Positions 1 to 8,191 of a DNA stretch of 64,000 nt are shown piece after piece. Origin of the DNA: Dyadobacter pollutisoli (GTDB lineage: Bacteria; Bacteroidota; Bacteroidia; Cytophagales; Spirosomataceae); assembly GCF_026625565.1 (NCBI RefSeq), contig NZ_CP112998.1, forward strand, positions 5,730,001 to 5,794,000. The letters run 5' to 3'. The translations under genes and the position numbers were made by a program. Numbering within the stretch: position 1 is the first letter of the stretch; every line of letters starts with the position of its first letter. The notes below the pieces were generated by a model. That model did not search any database. It was not told where the DNA came from and saw only the letters and a program-made list of their open reading frames with translations.

Positions 1-2193
1 GTGCGACTTATAAATCTGACGATAATTTACCAGCAAATGATGATTGATCAATGTAGCTTCGATCAACTCATTTTCAACCGCCTGCGCATTTTTTACACCA
101 AAATTAGATTGCAAAACGCTGATCCTGGATAAAATTCGTTCGATCAGCTTCCCCGTTTCCAGCAATAAAAAGCTATTGTCACGCGGCATACTTTCCGCGA
201 TCACGCCCAGGAAAGTAAACATGTTGTTAAACAGACCGTCCAGTGTTTTCTGAATGTTGTTGCTATTCATGGTTGACGCATTCCGTATCTCATGGAAACC
301 ATTGTCCACCAGGTCCACGATTCGCCATATTTCCAGGTCCCACTGGTTACGTACCGCTCCCACGGCATTCAGGAACAGCCCTATATTCGACGATACCGTA
401 CCAGGTCTTGAAGTATTAGAGATCAGGTCAATAATCTCTTTATATGGATCCGCAAGCGGGTCTTCTTCTTCCAAAAACCCTGGATAAGTTGCCGAAAGGT
501 GTGTCAGCGATTGCAGCAAAACCTTAATGTGCTCCTGTTTTGCCGGGCCGCCGAAGTTGCGGTCCAGGTTCAGAACATTAATGGTCGTGTTCATGAACTT
601 GATGATCGACATCGCCCTTTCGCAATACCGGCCTACCCAAAACAGGTTTTCAGCGCTTCTGCTAGGCAGGGATATATGTTTATTGACAGTAGCCAGAATC
701 GGCAAAGTGATCTTTTCCTGCAACTCCTCCGTTTTGTCCGAAACAATCCAGGTATCTTTCGACAGGCCGCCATGTTGGTTAGAGATCACAAAACGGTCTT
801 TCACCGGCGAGCTTCTCGTCAGACCGCCCTGCATGACGTGGTAGCCATTTTCATCGGCCACCATAAATGCCCGCAAAGCAGCATAACGCGGCTCAATGTT
901 TCCATCCACCAGCGAAGGTGTCGTCGACAAACTGACTTCCTGTTGTGCTATAAATTCATACGGCCGCTGAGTGATCATCCGTTTCAGATCCTCCTTTTCA
1001 TTAAATGAGAGCAGCCGACCGTAAATAGACCTGAATCTACTCTTGCGATTGGCCTTCTTAATGATCAGCTCATCAATGTGTTCAAGAACATAATTCAATT
1101 CCTTCGCATGTCCGCACCACCAGGTAGCGACCGAGGGCATCATCAGTTTTTCTCCCAGGAAATACGTACTAATGTTTTCCATAAAGGCCAAAAAAGCATG
1201 ATTTTCCAGCACGCTGGTGCCCGGCGGGTTCAGTACTTGTACATTCCCCATGCGGATCGCCTGCAGGAGACCAGGCACGCCCAGTCTTGATCCTTCATGT
1301 AATTCCAGCGGATCGCACCAGTCATCATCAATCCGGCGAATGATCACGTCCACCTTTTGGAGTCCGTCAATGGATTTGAGCCACACACAGCCATTCCTTA
1401 CCAGCAGGTCATCACCTTGTGCCAGCGTGTAACCCAAGTACGACGCCAGGTATGCGTGTTCGAAATAAGCTTCGTTATTGGGTCCTGGTGTGAGGTAAAC
1501 AATGTTCGGAGCGTCTTTACTTTTGTCCGATAACCTCAAAACCGTGTTCTGAACACTATTAAAGTAAGGCGCCAGCTTGCTAACGTACATTCCGTCCGCC
1601 AGTTCGGGCAGCAACTTGCTCATCACGACCCTGTTTTCCAAGGTATAACCTGATCCTGACGGTGCCTGCGTACGGTTATCCACAATCCACATTTGTCCGT
1701 CCGGGCCGCGGGCCATATCCGCAGCAAACAATGTGAGCTGTCTGCTGGCCGGAAGTTTTAAATCGACACATGGCCGGAAAAAGCCGGTGTTATCATAAAC
1801 CAGTTCCGCCGGGATGATGCCGTCTTTCACGAGGTTCCTCGGACCATACAGATCTTTCAGGACCATGTCCAGCAAAGTAGCGCGCTGCTGCAATCCCTTT
1901 GCAATGCCATTCCATTCTTTTTGTTCAATCAAAAAAGGAATGGGATCCAGCTGCCAGGGACGGTTAAGGCCGTCGGGGGTACCATATACATTATAAGTCA
2001 CGCCATTTTCGCGCAGCTTGCTGATAATTTCCTGATTCCTGTTTTTGAGTTCCTCTATACCGAGCTTTTCCAACGTAGAAAAAAGCGCCTTCCAATGCGG
2101 TTTAATATTTCCGCGCATATCCAGCACTTCATCATAGGAGCTAAGTCCATTTTGGTAGGATTGTAATAGATTCACGGAAGCCTCGGTAAGCAT
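1..2193 (-). CDS. Circularly permuted ATP-grasp / alpha-E fusion protein (3' end outside window)
   Basis: I translated the minus strand from the ATG at 2193; 731 codons are open to the window edge, so the C-terminus is missing. Residues about 1-480 look like the circularly permuted ATP-grasp family (DUF404/DUF407): a GTPDGLNRPWQLDPIP stretch near residue 70, then QQRATLLDMVLKDLYGP. From about residue 500 an alpha-E (DUF403) domain begins with SAENLFWVGRYCERA. These families were predicted (Iyer and colleagues' amidoligase survey) to form peptide or amide bonds with ATP; I know of no settled substrate. It lies 28 bp downstream of the transglutaminase/DUF2126 gene, almost certainly in one operon. 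In many genomes the two domains are separate genes, so the fusion is worth noting. The family call is firm, the function is open. Confidence 0.88.
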   Translation of the reverse strand, partial: MLTEASVNLLQSYQNGLSSYDEVLDMRGNIKPHWKALFSTLEKLGIEELKNRNQEIISKLRENGVTYNVYGTPDGLNRPWQLDPIPFLIEQKEWNGIAKGLQQRATLLDMVLKDLYGPRNLVKDGIIPAELVYDNTGFFRPCVDLKLPASRQLTLFAADMARGPDGQMWIVDNRTQAPSGSGYTLENRVVMSKLLPELADGMYVSKLAPYFNSVQNTVLRLSDKSKDAPNIVYLTPGPNNEAYFEHAYLASYLGYTLAQGDDLLVRNGCVWLKSIDGLQKVDVIIRRIDDDWCDPLELHEGSRLGVPGLLQAIRMGNVQVLNPPGTSVLENHAFLAFMENISTYFLGEKLMMPSVATWWCGHAKELNYVLEHIDELIIKKANRKSRFRSIYGRLLSFNEKEDLKRMITQRPYEFIAQQEVSLSTTPSLVDGNIEPRYAALRAFMVADENGYHVMQGGLTRSSPVKDRFVISNQHGGLSKDTWIVSDKTEELQEKITLPILATVNKHISLPSRSAENLFWVGRYCERAMSIIKFMNTTINVLNLDRNFGGPAKQEHIKVLLQSLTHLSATYPGFLEEEDPLADPYKEIIDLISNTSRPGTVSSNIGLFLNAVGAVRNQWDLEIWRIVDLVDNGFHEIRNASTMNSNNIQKTLDGLFNNMFTFLGVIAESMPRDNSFLLLETGKLIERILSRISVLQSNFGVKNAQAVENELIEATLINHHLLVNYRQIYKSH

Positions 2194-2221
2194 AATTCAA
2201 AGTAGGGGTTACGCTGCAAAT

Positions 2222-5200
2222 CTATTTCGATTTCCAGTATTTACGCAAATCCAGCGTATTGGGATACTCTGGATTGATTAATTCAATGGGTGTGTCGCTC
2301 CTCATTTCTTTTTTCGTTTCGGCTACAAATCTGGAAACACTTCCCGTGGTTTTTTCCATGATCGGCACCTCCTGTCTTGAAGAAGGCGTATGCCCGAAAC
2401 CCTGGAACAAACTGATTTTCCGGGACTCTGCCTCGAAACTGTTCACGGGATAGGTATCAAAACTACGTCCTCCGGGATGCGAAACGAAATAGGTACAACC
2501 TCCCAATATACGGTTATTCCATGTATCTACAATATCAAAAACCAACGGCGCATCCGCACCAATAGTCGGGTGCAGTGCCGATGGTGGATTCCATGCTTTA
2601 TAACGAATTCCTGCCACATATTCAGACTTGATACCCGAACTCCGAAGCGGTACACGGCATCCATTGCAGACCAGAATATGCCTTCCTTCCACAAATCCGC
2701 TCACTTTTACCTGTAACCTCTCCAATGAAGAATCTACAAAACGGGCAGTGCCAGAGTTCGATAATTCCTCTCCCAGGACGTGCCAGGGTTCAATGCCCAG
2801 CCGCAAATCGAGTTGAATGTTATCCACTTTAATACCTCCGTAATGTGGAAAACGGAACTCAAAGAATGGGTCAAACCACGAAATATCGAAGTTATAACCT
2901 GCTTCTTTCAGGTCATTCACCACGTCTACCATGTCCAGGTACGCAAAATGCGGCAGCAGGAACCTGTCGTGCAGCTCAGTACCCCAGCGGATCAGTTTAT
3001 GCTTGTAAGGTTCCTTCCAGAATTTCGCGATCAATGCCCGTACCAGCAATGTTTGAACCAGGTTCATATGCTTGTGAGGTGGCATATCAAATGCACGAAA
3101 CTCTAATATCCCCAGTCTCCCCGTCGAAGAGTCCGGTGAATAAAGTTTGTCCATACAAAACTCCGAGCGGTGGGTATTACCGGTAATGTCAACCAGTAAA
3201 TTCCTGAAAATCCTGTCCACCATCCAGAACGGCACTTCGCCATCTTCAGGGATCTGGTCAAATGCAATTTCAACTTCATAAAGTCTTTCATCACGACCTT
3301 CATCAATACGCGGTGCCTGGCTCGTAGGGCCGATAAATGGCCCGGCAAACAGGTAACTCAATGCAGGGTGATGCTGCCAGTACGTGAGCAGGCTTCTTAG
3401 TAGATCAGGACGTCTGAGTATCGGACTATCCGCAGGTTTCGCGCCACCAATGGTCACGTGGTTACCACCACCGGTTCCGGTATGGCGTCCATCGACCATG
3501 AATTTATCAGTACCTAATCTTGAAAAGAACGCTTCCTCATACAATGCACTGATGTTATCCACGAGCTCCTGCCAGTTTTTGGCGGGGTGGATATTTACTT
3601 CAATTACCCCCGGATCGGGTGTAACGATCAGCTTTTGCACACGGTGATCCGACGGCGCAGGATAGCCTTCGATCCGGACCGGCATTTTCAGCTTTTCGGC
3701 TGTGGCCTCAATGGAAGCCATCAAATCAAGGTAATGTTCCAGGTAGTCTGTCGGCGGCAGGTACACATATATAATGCCTTCCCGTTCTTCCACGCAAATC
3801 GCCGTTTTAATAATTGGCACTTTGAAAAGCAGCGGATCCTCCTCTTCTTTTTCAGGTACTTTCTTCCCGTCTTCGTCCTCTTCCTCAATTTTAGGATTTA
3901 CAGGTACCTGATACACAGGCGCAACGCTTCCGTAACGCGACTCAACGACTGGCTTATAGTCAATCAATTGTGGCAAATCCTCAAATGGACTCCGGTCTAC
4001 CGGTTGCTCGCGGTTCTCTTTCGCAACCTCCGGCAGCGATTTCAATGGCAAACGGAAACCTATCGCAGAATTACCAGGAATCAAAAAGCAGTTGTTACGT
4101 CGGAATTGCCAGGCTGTACTCGTCCAGTGTTTCCCTTTTTCTTCCCATTTTATTGGTAAAACAAAGCCCGCAGGGTTATTAAGCCCTTTTTCCAAAAGCT
4201 TGGCCAGTGTTCTTCGTTCAATGGAATCTTTAAGATTGACTTTTAAAGGATCAACATTGACCGGTATTTTCCCTTCTTCCAAAGCCCAGTAAATGGGGTC
4301 TTCGTAAGCCGGGGTAATGTTATTGATGTCAATACCGAGATATTTGGTCAGTTCGGTAGTGAATAGCTCAGCTTCGCGGAATGTATATTTGGTTTGCCCT
4401 TCTTTGGTAACCAGATCATCATTGCGCCACATCGGCACGCCGTCATTTCTCCAATACAATGCATATTGCCAGCGGGGAAAAGGTTCGCCGGGATACCATT
4501 TCCCTTGACCGAAATGTAGAAGACCGCCGTGAGCGAATCTCTTTTTCAGCCTCAACGAAAGGTCATAGGCCAGTTGTCTTTTTAATGCGCCGTCTGCCGC
4601 AGTATTCCATTCAGGCGATTCGAAATCGTCGATAGATATAAATGTAGGTTCGCCGCCCATTGTGAGCCGCACGTCACCGTCTTGCAAGTCTTTTTCAACA
4701 TCGTGGCCAACCTGCATGACGGCGGCCCATTGTTCCTCCGTGTAAGGCTTGGTCACACGCGGATCTTCGTGGATACGGAAAACCTTATTATCGAATTCAA
4801 ATGTCACTTCACAAACATCCGTTGCCCCCGAAACCGGCGACGCACTTTCGTAATCCGGCGTGCAGCAAAGTGGAATGTGCCCTTCACTCGCGAAAAGCCC
4901 CGAAGTAGAATCGAGGCCGATCCAGCCAGCGCCCGGTACATAGGCTTCCGTCCAGGCGTGCAAATCGGTAAAATCCGCCTCAGGCCCCGAAGGACCGTCC
5001 AAAGATTTAATGTCGGAAGTAAGCTGCACGAGGTAGCCCGACACGAAACGCGATGCGATACCCAAATGCCTCAGAATTTGTACAAAAAGCCAGGCAGAGT
5101 CACGGCATGAGCCACTTTTAATGCTCAGCGTGTCCTCGCAGCTTTGCACCCCGGCTTCCATTCTGATATTATAGTGGATCGCATTGTATATTTTCTGATT

Positions 5201-5647
5201 CAAATGGACCAGAAAATCAACTATTTTGATCTTGTTATCCAGCCTTAATTCTTCCACCCATTGCATCAGCTGAGGCCCAAATTCCCTTGGTTCGAGATAA
5301 GGCCCCAGCTCCTTTTTCAATGTAGCATCGTAAGCGAAAGGGTACATTTCGGCATACTCTTCCACAAAGAAATCGAAAGGGTTAATGACCTGCATTTTGG
5401 CGATCACTTCCACTTCGAGGCTCAGTTCGGTCGTTTTCTCAGGAAATACAACCCTGGCCTGGTAGTTCCCAAACGGATCCTGCTGCCAGTTTATAAAATG
5501 GTTTTCAGGTAAAATCTTTAAAGAATATCCTTCGATAGCGGTCCTCGAATGAGGCGCGGGGCGAAGACGAAAAATATGGGGCGAAAGTGAAACACTCCTG
5601 TCAAACTGATATCTTGTTTTATGCGAAATAGCAACTTTTATAGCCAT
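2222..5647 (-). CDS. Transglutaminase-like / DUF2126 (GS-type amidoligase) protein, 1141 aa
   Basis: Residues about 1-95 match the bacterial transglutaminase N-terminal domain. A transglutaminase core follows with a readable triad: Cys181 (in SGSCRDSAWLF), His230 (in DLHAWTEAYVPG) and Asp246 (in GLDSTSG). The rest, about 300-1110, is the large DUF2126 region, predicted to be a COOH-NH2 ligase of the glutamine synthetase superfamily; GRHTGTGGGNHVTIGG and GILEFRAFDMPPH are conserved-looking stretches. There is no signal peptide, so it should be cytoplasmic. The acidic, Lys/Glu-rich segment near residues 590-610 looks like a linker. With the ATP-grasp/alpha-E partner downstream it forms the core of a predicted peptide-ligating and peptide-processing system. 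The transglutaminase fold may act as a peptidase here. Start is the ATG at 5647. Confidence 0.9.
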   Translation of the reverse strand: MAIKVAISHKTRYQFDRSVSLSPHIFRLRPAPHSRTAIEGYSLKILPENHFINWQQDPFGNYQARVVFPEKTTELSLEVEVIAKMQVINPFDFFVEEYAEMYPFAYDATLKKELGPYLEPREFGPQLMQWVEELRLDNKIKIVDFLVHLNQKIYNAIHYNIRMEAGVQSCEDTLSIKSGSCRDSAWLFVQILRHLGIASRFVSGYLVQLTSDIKSLDGPSGPEADFTDLHAWTEAYVPGAGWIGLDSTSGLFASEGHIPLCCTPDYESASPVSGATDVCEVTFEFDNKVFRIHEDPRVTKPYTEEQWAAVMQVGHDVEKDLQDGDVRLTMGGEPTFISIDDFESPEWNTAADGALKRQLAYDLSLRLKKRFAHGGLLHFGQGKWYPGEPFPRWQYALYWRNDGVPMWRNDDLVTKEGQTKYTFREAELFTTELTKYLGIDINNITPAYEDPIYWALEEGKIPVNVDPLKVNLKDSIERRTLAKLLEKGLNNPAGFVLPIKWEEKGKHWTSTAWQFRRNNCFLIPGNSAIGFRLPLKSLPEVAKENREQPVDRSPFEDLPQLIDYKPVVESRYGSVAPVYQVPVNPKIEEEDEDGKKVPEKEEEDPLLFKVPIIKTAICVEEREGIIYVYLPPTDYLEHYLDLMASIEATAEKLKMPVRIEGYPAPSDHRVQKLIVTPDPGVIEVNIHPAKNWQELVDNISALYEEAFFSRLGTDKFMVDGRHTGTGGGNHVTIGGAKPADSPILRRPDLLRSLLTYWQHHPALSYLFAGPFIGPTSQAPRIDEGRDERLYEVEIAFDQIPEDGEVPFWMVDRIFRNLLVDITGNTHRSEFCMDKLYSPDSSTGRLGILEFRAFDMPPHKHMNLVQTLLVRALIAKFWKEPYKHKLIRWGTELHDRFLLPHFAYLDMVDVVNDLKEAGYNFDISWFDPFFEFRFPHYGGIKVDNIQLDLRLGIEPWHVLGEELSNSGTARFVDSSLERLQVKVSGFVEGRHILVCNGCRVPLRSSGIKSEYVAGIRYKAWNPPSALHPTIGADAPLVFDIVDTWNNRILGGCTYFVSHPGGRSFDTYPVNSFEAESRKISLFQGFGHTPSSRQEVPIMEKTTGSVSRFVAETKKEMRSDTPIELINPEYPNTLDLRKYWKSK

Positions 5648-5962
5648 AGTTGGAGTATTACAATAATATTAAATAATTTGGCAGTATCAAGACTGCCTGA
5701 TTCTAAAAAAATGTATTATACTTATTTTTCAAAATATATCATTGCAATAAATAATTTACACAAAATATAATTTCTAATCCAAAGCATTGGACCGTACCTG
5801 CGCTTTTTTTCCAACGAAGGTAACAGTATATTTTTCTAACGTGCCTCTCCCGCAATTCATTCCCGCCCTTACCTTGCGTATTTATTCTGCCAAAGCTGAA
5901 TATTGTATAAAAGTTACGTAATTCGCCTAATTCGTTACAATACCAATACATTATCCTTTCAA
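5648..5962. other. AT-rich divergent intergenic region
   Basis: This 315-bp stretch separates the DUF2126 gene (minus) from proC (plus) and must hold both promoters. I found no exact TAnnTTTG box with a correctly spaced TTG on either strand, no RNA gene and no convincing hairpin. Open frames here are short and overlap real genes. Confidence 0.5.
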
Positions 5963-6766
5963 ATGAAAATTGCAATAATTGGCTGCGGCAACATGGGAAT
6001 GGCCTTTGCACGCGCCTTTCTGAAATTTGACCTGGTACGAAAAGAAGATTTTCTGATGGTCGAAAAGAGCGCCGACCGCATGGATAGCCTCAACAGCTTC
6101 CAGCCAGGGGTTATTACCGGCATCATTGGCCCTCAGGTAGGCGAATACGACCTGATTATACTTTCCGTCAAGCCGCAGGATTTCATATCCGTGTCGCAAG
6201 CACTGCGCGAAGTGGTCAAACCGAACCAGGTTGTATTGTCGATCATGGCCGGCGTCACGATCCAGATCATTCAGGATGCATTGGATCATAAAGCGGTGAT
6301 CCGCGCTATGCCTAACACTCCTGCTATGCTCGGAATGGGCATTACGGCTTATTCTGCGTCGCCGGAAGTGGATATTAACCAATTAAGGAAAGTCGAAAAC
6401 CTGATCAACGCAACCGGACGGTCGGTGTTCTTGGAAGATGAGGAACAATTGAATGCCGTGACAGCACTGAGCGGTAGCGGACCGGCTTACTTTTTTTATG
6501 TGGTAAAAGCGATGATCGAGGCGGGCAAACAAATGGGTTTTGAAGAGTCGGTAGCTGCATTGCTGGTGAAGCAAACTATGCTCGGCTCCTTCCATTTGAT
6601 CAATACTGCTGACAAATCGCTTGATGAACTCATTAAAGCCGTCGCATCAAAAGGTGGAACCACCGAGGCTGCATTGCGGGAATTTGAAGCCGGCAAGTTG
6701 GATGATACTTTGAAACAGGGAATTATCGCGGCACAAAAACGCTCCTCAGAACTGTCAAAAGGCTAA
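5963..6766 (+). CDS. proC: Pyrroline-5-carboxylate reductase
   Basis: Catalyses the last step of proline synthesis, NAD(P)H-dependent reduction of pyrroline-5-carboxylate, in the cytoplasm. The 267-aa product opens with the Rossmann motif IIGCGNMGMAFARAF and carries IRAMPNTPAMLGMG plus the C-terminal family signature ALSGSGPAYFFYVVKAM and KGGTTEAAL. I chose the ATG at 5963 because it places the Rossmann strand at residue 3 and gives the usual family length; the frame stays open 20 codons further upstream, but that extension has no family match. It stands alone; no other proline genes are nearby. Confidence 0.95.
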   Translation: MKIAIIGCGNMGMAFARAFLKFDLVRKEDFLMVEKSADRMDSLNSFQPGVITGIIGPQVGEYDLIILSVKPQDFISVSQALREVVKPNQVVLSIMAGVTIQIIQDALDHKAVIRAMPNTPAMLGMGITAYSASPEVDINQLRKVENLINATGRSVFLEDEEQLNAVTALSGSGPAYFFYVVKAMIEAGKQMGFEESVAALLVKQTMLGSFHLINTADKSLDELIKAVASKGGTTEAALREFEAGKLDDTLKQGIIAAQKRSSELSKG

Positions 6767-6832
6767 ATAGTGTCAAGTTGGTGCTTGATGCTGTATTGGA
6801 ATTAATGATTTCTCAGTTTAAACTTCCAGAAT

Positions 6833-7744
6833 ATGAGTGATTCATCAGGTCGGCTGGCAACATTGGATGCGGTTTTGGATGGCCTCATGCGCCGTTACAG
6901 GGAGCGTGTTCCCGATGTCGGGATTATTTTGAATGCAATGGTACGGCAAGGAATTGTTGAAAGCATCGGAGATATTGAAAATGACCACATTGCTTTCCGT
7001 ACCATGGGCGTTCCGCAGCTTGGCGTTCAGTCTTTTGAAAAAATATTCCTTCACTATGGCTACGAAAAACGGGAACATTATTTTTTTGAAGGGAAAAAAC
7101 TGGATGCCTGGTGGTACAGCCCGCCAAGAGAAACGGATCCCCGCATTTTTGTGAGTGAATTACGGGTAGGAGATCTTTCGGAAGAAAGCCGGCGCATTAT
7201 CAGGAGCTATACCGATGAAGTACCCAATGATCCTGCCGACACGTTGAATCTGGATAATGGTGAAGAAGTGGATGCTTTTTTGCACAAGCCATTATGGAGA
7301 ACACCGACGGTGGCGGACTATCAAACACTTTTAAAAGAAAGCGAATATGCGGCCTGGGTGATCTACAATCGCTATTATCTCAATCATTTCACGATCAGCC
7401 TGCATAACCTGCCCGAGGGTTACAATACCGTGGCGGATTTCAACACATTTTTGGAAAAAATCGGTATCCGGCTGAATACTTCTGGTGGAAAAATAAAGGT
7501 TAGCCCAGATGGCGGTTTATTACAAAGCGCTACGGTTGCTGAAATGATTGATGCCGAATTCGCGGACGGAGAAAAATTGAGTATTTCAGGCTCTTATGTA
7601 GAATTCGCCGAACGGAAAGTCTTACCCGAATTCCAAAATCTCCCTACTTCTGAAATTAAAAGAAAACACCGCCGCGACGGCTTCGAAGCCGCCAATGCTG
7701 ACAAGATTTTTGAAAGTACTTATACCACGCAGACTTTGAAGTGA
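6833..7744 (+). CDS. DUF1338 family protein (2-oxoadipate dioxygenase/decarboxylase type)
   Basis: DUF1338 proteins such as HglS are iron-dependent enzymes that turn 2-oxoadipate into 2-hydroxyglutarate in lysine breakdown. Here the metal-binding pattern is visible: His in DHIAFRTMG (about residue 47), a second His in NHFTISLHNLP (about 186-193) and a Glu in SYVEFAERK (about 260). At 303 aa it is the short form, well below the roughly 460 aa of HglS, which is common in Bacteroidota. It follows proC by 66 bp but a shared operon is not certain. No other lysine-catabolic gene is adjacent, so the in vivo substrate is inferred. Confidence 0.8.
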   Translation: MSDSSGRLATLDAVLDGLMRRYRERVPDVGIILNAMVRQGIVESIGDIENDHIAFRTMGVPQLGVQSFEKIFLHYGYEKREHYFFEGKKLDAWWYSPPRETDPRIFVSELRVGDLSEESRRIIRSYTDEVPNDPADTLNLDNGEEVDAFLHKPLWRTPTVADYQTLLKESEYAAWVIYNRYYLNHFTISLHNLPEGYNTVADFNTFLEKIGIRLNTSGGKIKVSPDGGLLQSATVAEMIDAEFADGEKLSISGSYVEFAERKVLPEFQNLPTSEIKRKHRRDGFEAANADKIFESTYTTQTLK

Positions 7745-7770
7745 TTAATGCCTCACCTAGTTTAACCAGT

Positions 7771-7840
7771 TTGTCACAAGGAGCGGAGTCGAAGTGCACA
7801 AGCACTCAGCAAAATTCCTTCGACTCCGCTCGGATGACAA
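7771..7840. repeat. REP-like hairpin (GGAGCGGAGTCGAAG family)
   Basis: Inverted arms GGAGCGGAGTCGAAG and CTTCGACTCCGCTC sit inside outer TTGTCA / TGACAA ends. The same core occurs in the palindrome at 45437-45480. It lies between the DUF1338 gene and the converging small minus-strand gene and could also stop transcription, though there is no T-run. Confidence 0.75.
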
Positions 7841-7894
7841 GGTTAACGTCATAAAATATTGCTTTGAGAACGCAAATTCCCTCTATCAGACAAC

Positions 7895-8134
7895 CTAACG
7901 TTCAACGCCATGTGCCGTCTTCATATATTGAAAAAAGTCCTGATCACGGCCTTGCGCAAAATCAGCAAGACCTTCTTCAATCGCCAATTTGGTTTTACTA
8001 TCAATAGTTTCCCAAAAATCCTCCTGCGATTTCACTTCTCTGGATAGCAAAATAAGGTACGCCTGCAAAACAGCGGTATCTTCAATGCCTTCGATCAGTG
8101 CGTGAAGACTGGATTTTAAATCATTTTTACTCAT
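7895..8134 (-). CDS. Small antitoxin-like protein, apparently without toxin partner
   Basis: This 79-aa acidic protein begins MSKNDLKSSLHALIEGIEDT and has W and GLADFAQGRDQDF segments. The layout resembles Bacteroidota antitoxins paired with RelE/ParE toxins, where the N-terminal half dimerises or binds DNA and the Trp/GR tail wraps the toxin. No toxin-sized frame lies in the 150 bp downstream or the 57 bp upstream, so it is either an orphan or a stand-alone regulator. The resemblance is by eye; family confidence is modest, the coding call is better because the frame is complete and fills the gap. Confidence 0.55.
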   Translation of the reverse strand: MSKNDLKSSLHALIEGIEDTAVLQAYLILLSREVKSQEDFWETIDSKTKLAIEEGLADFAQGRDQDFFQYMKTAHGVER

Positions 8135-8191
8135 ATCCTGAAAAGATTGTTATACTAAATTATGTATTTCTTTTCTGAATAAAAACCCACC

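Noticed and set aside
499..2166. Several plus-strand open frames of 60-170 codons
   Set aside because: They lie antisense to the minus-strand ATP-grasp/alpha-E gene, which is continuous and has recognisable domains.
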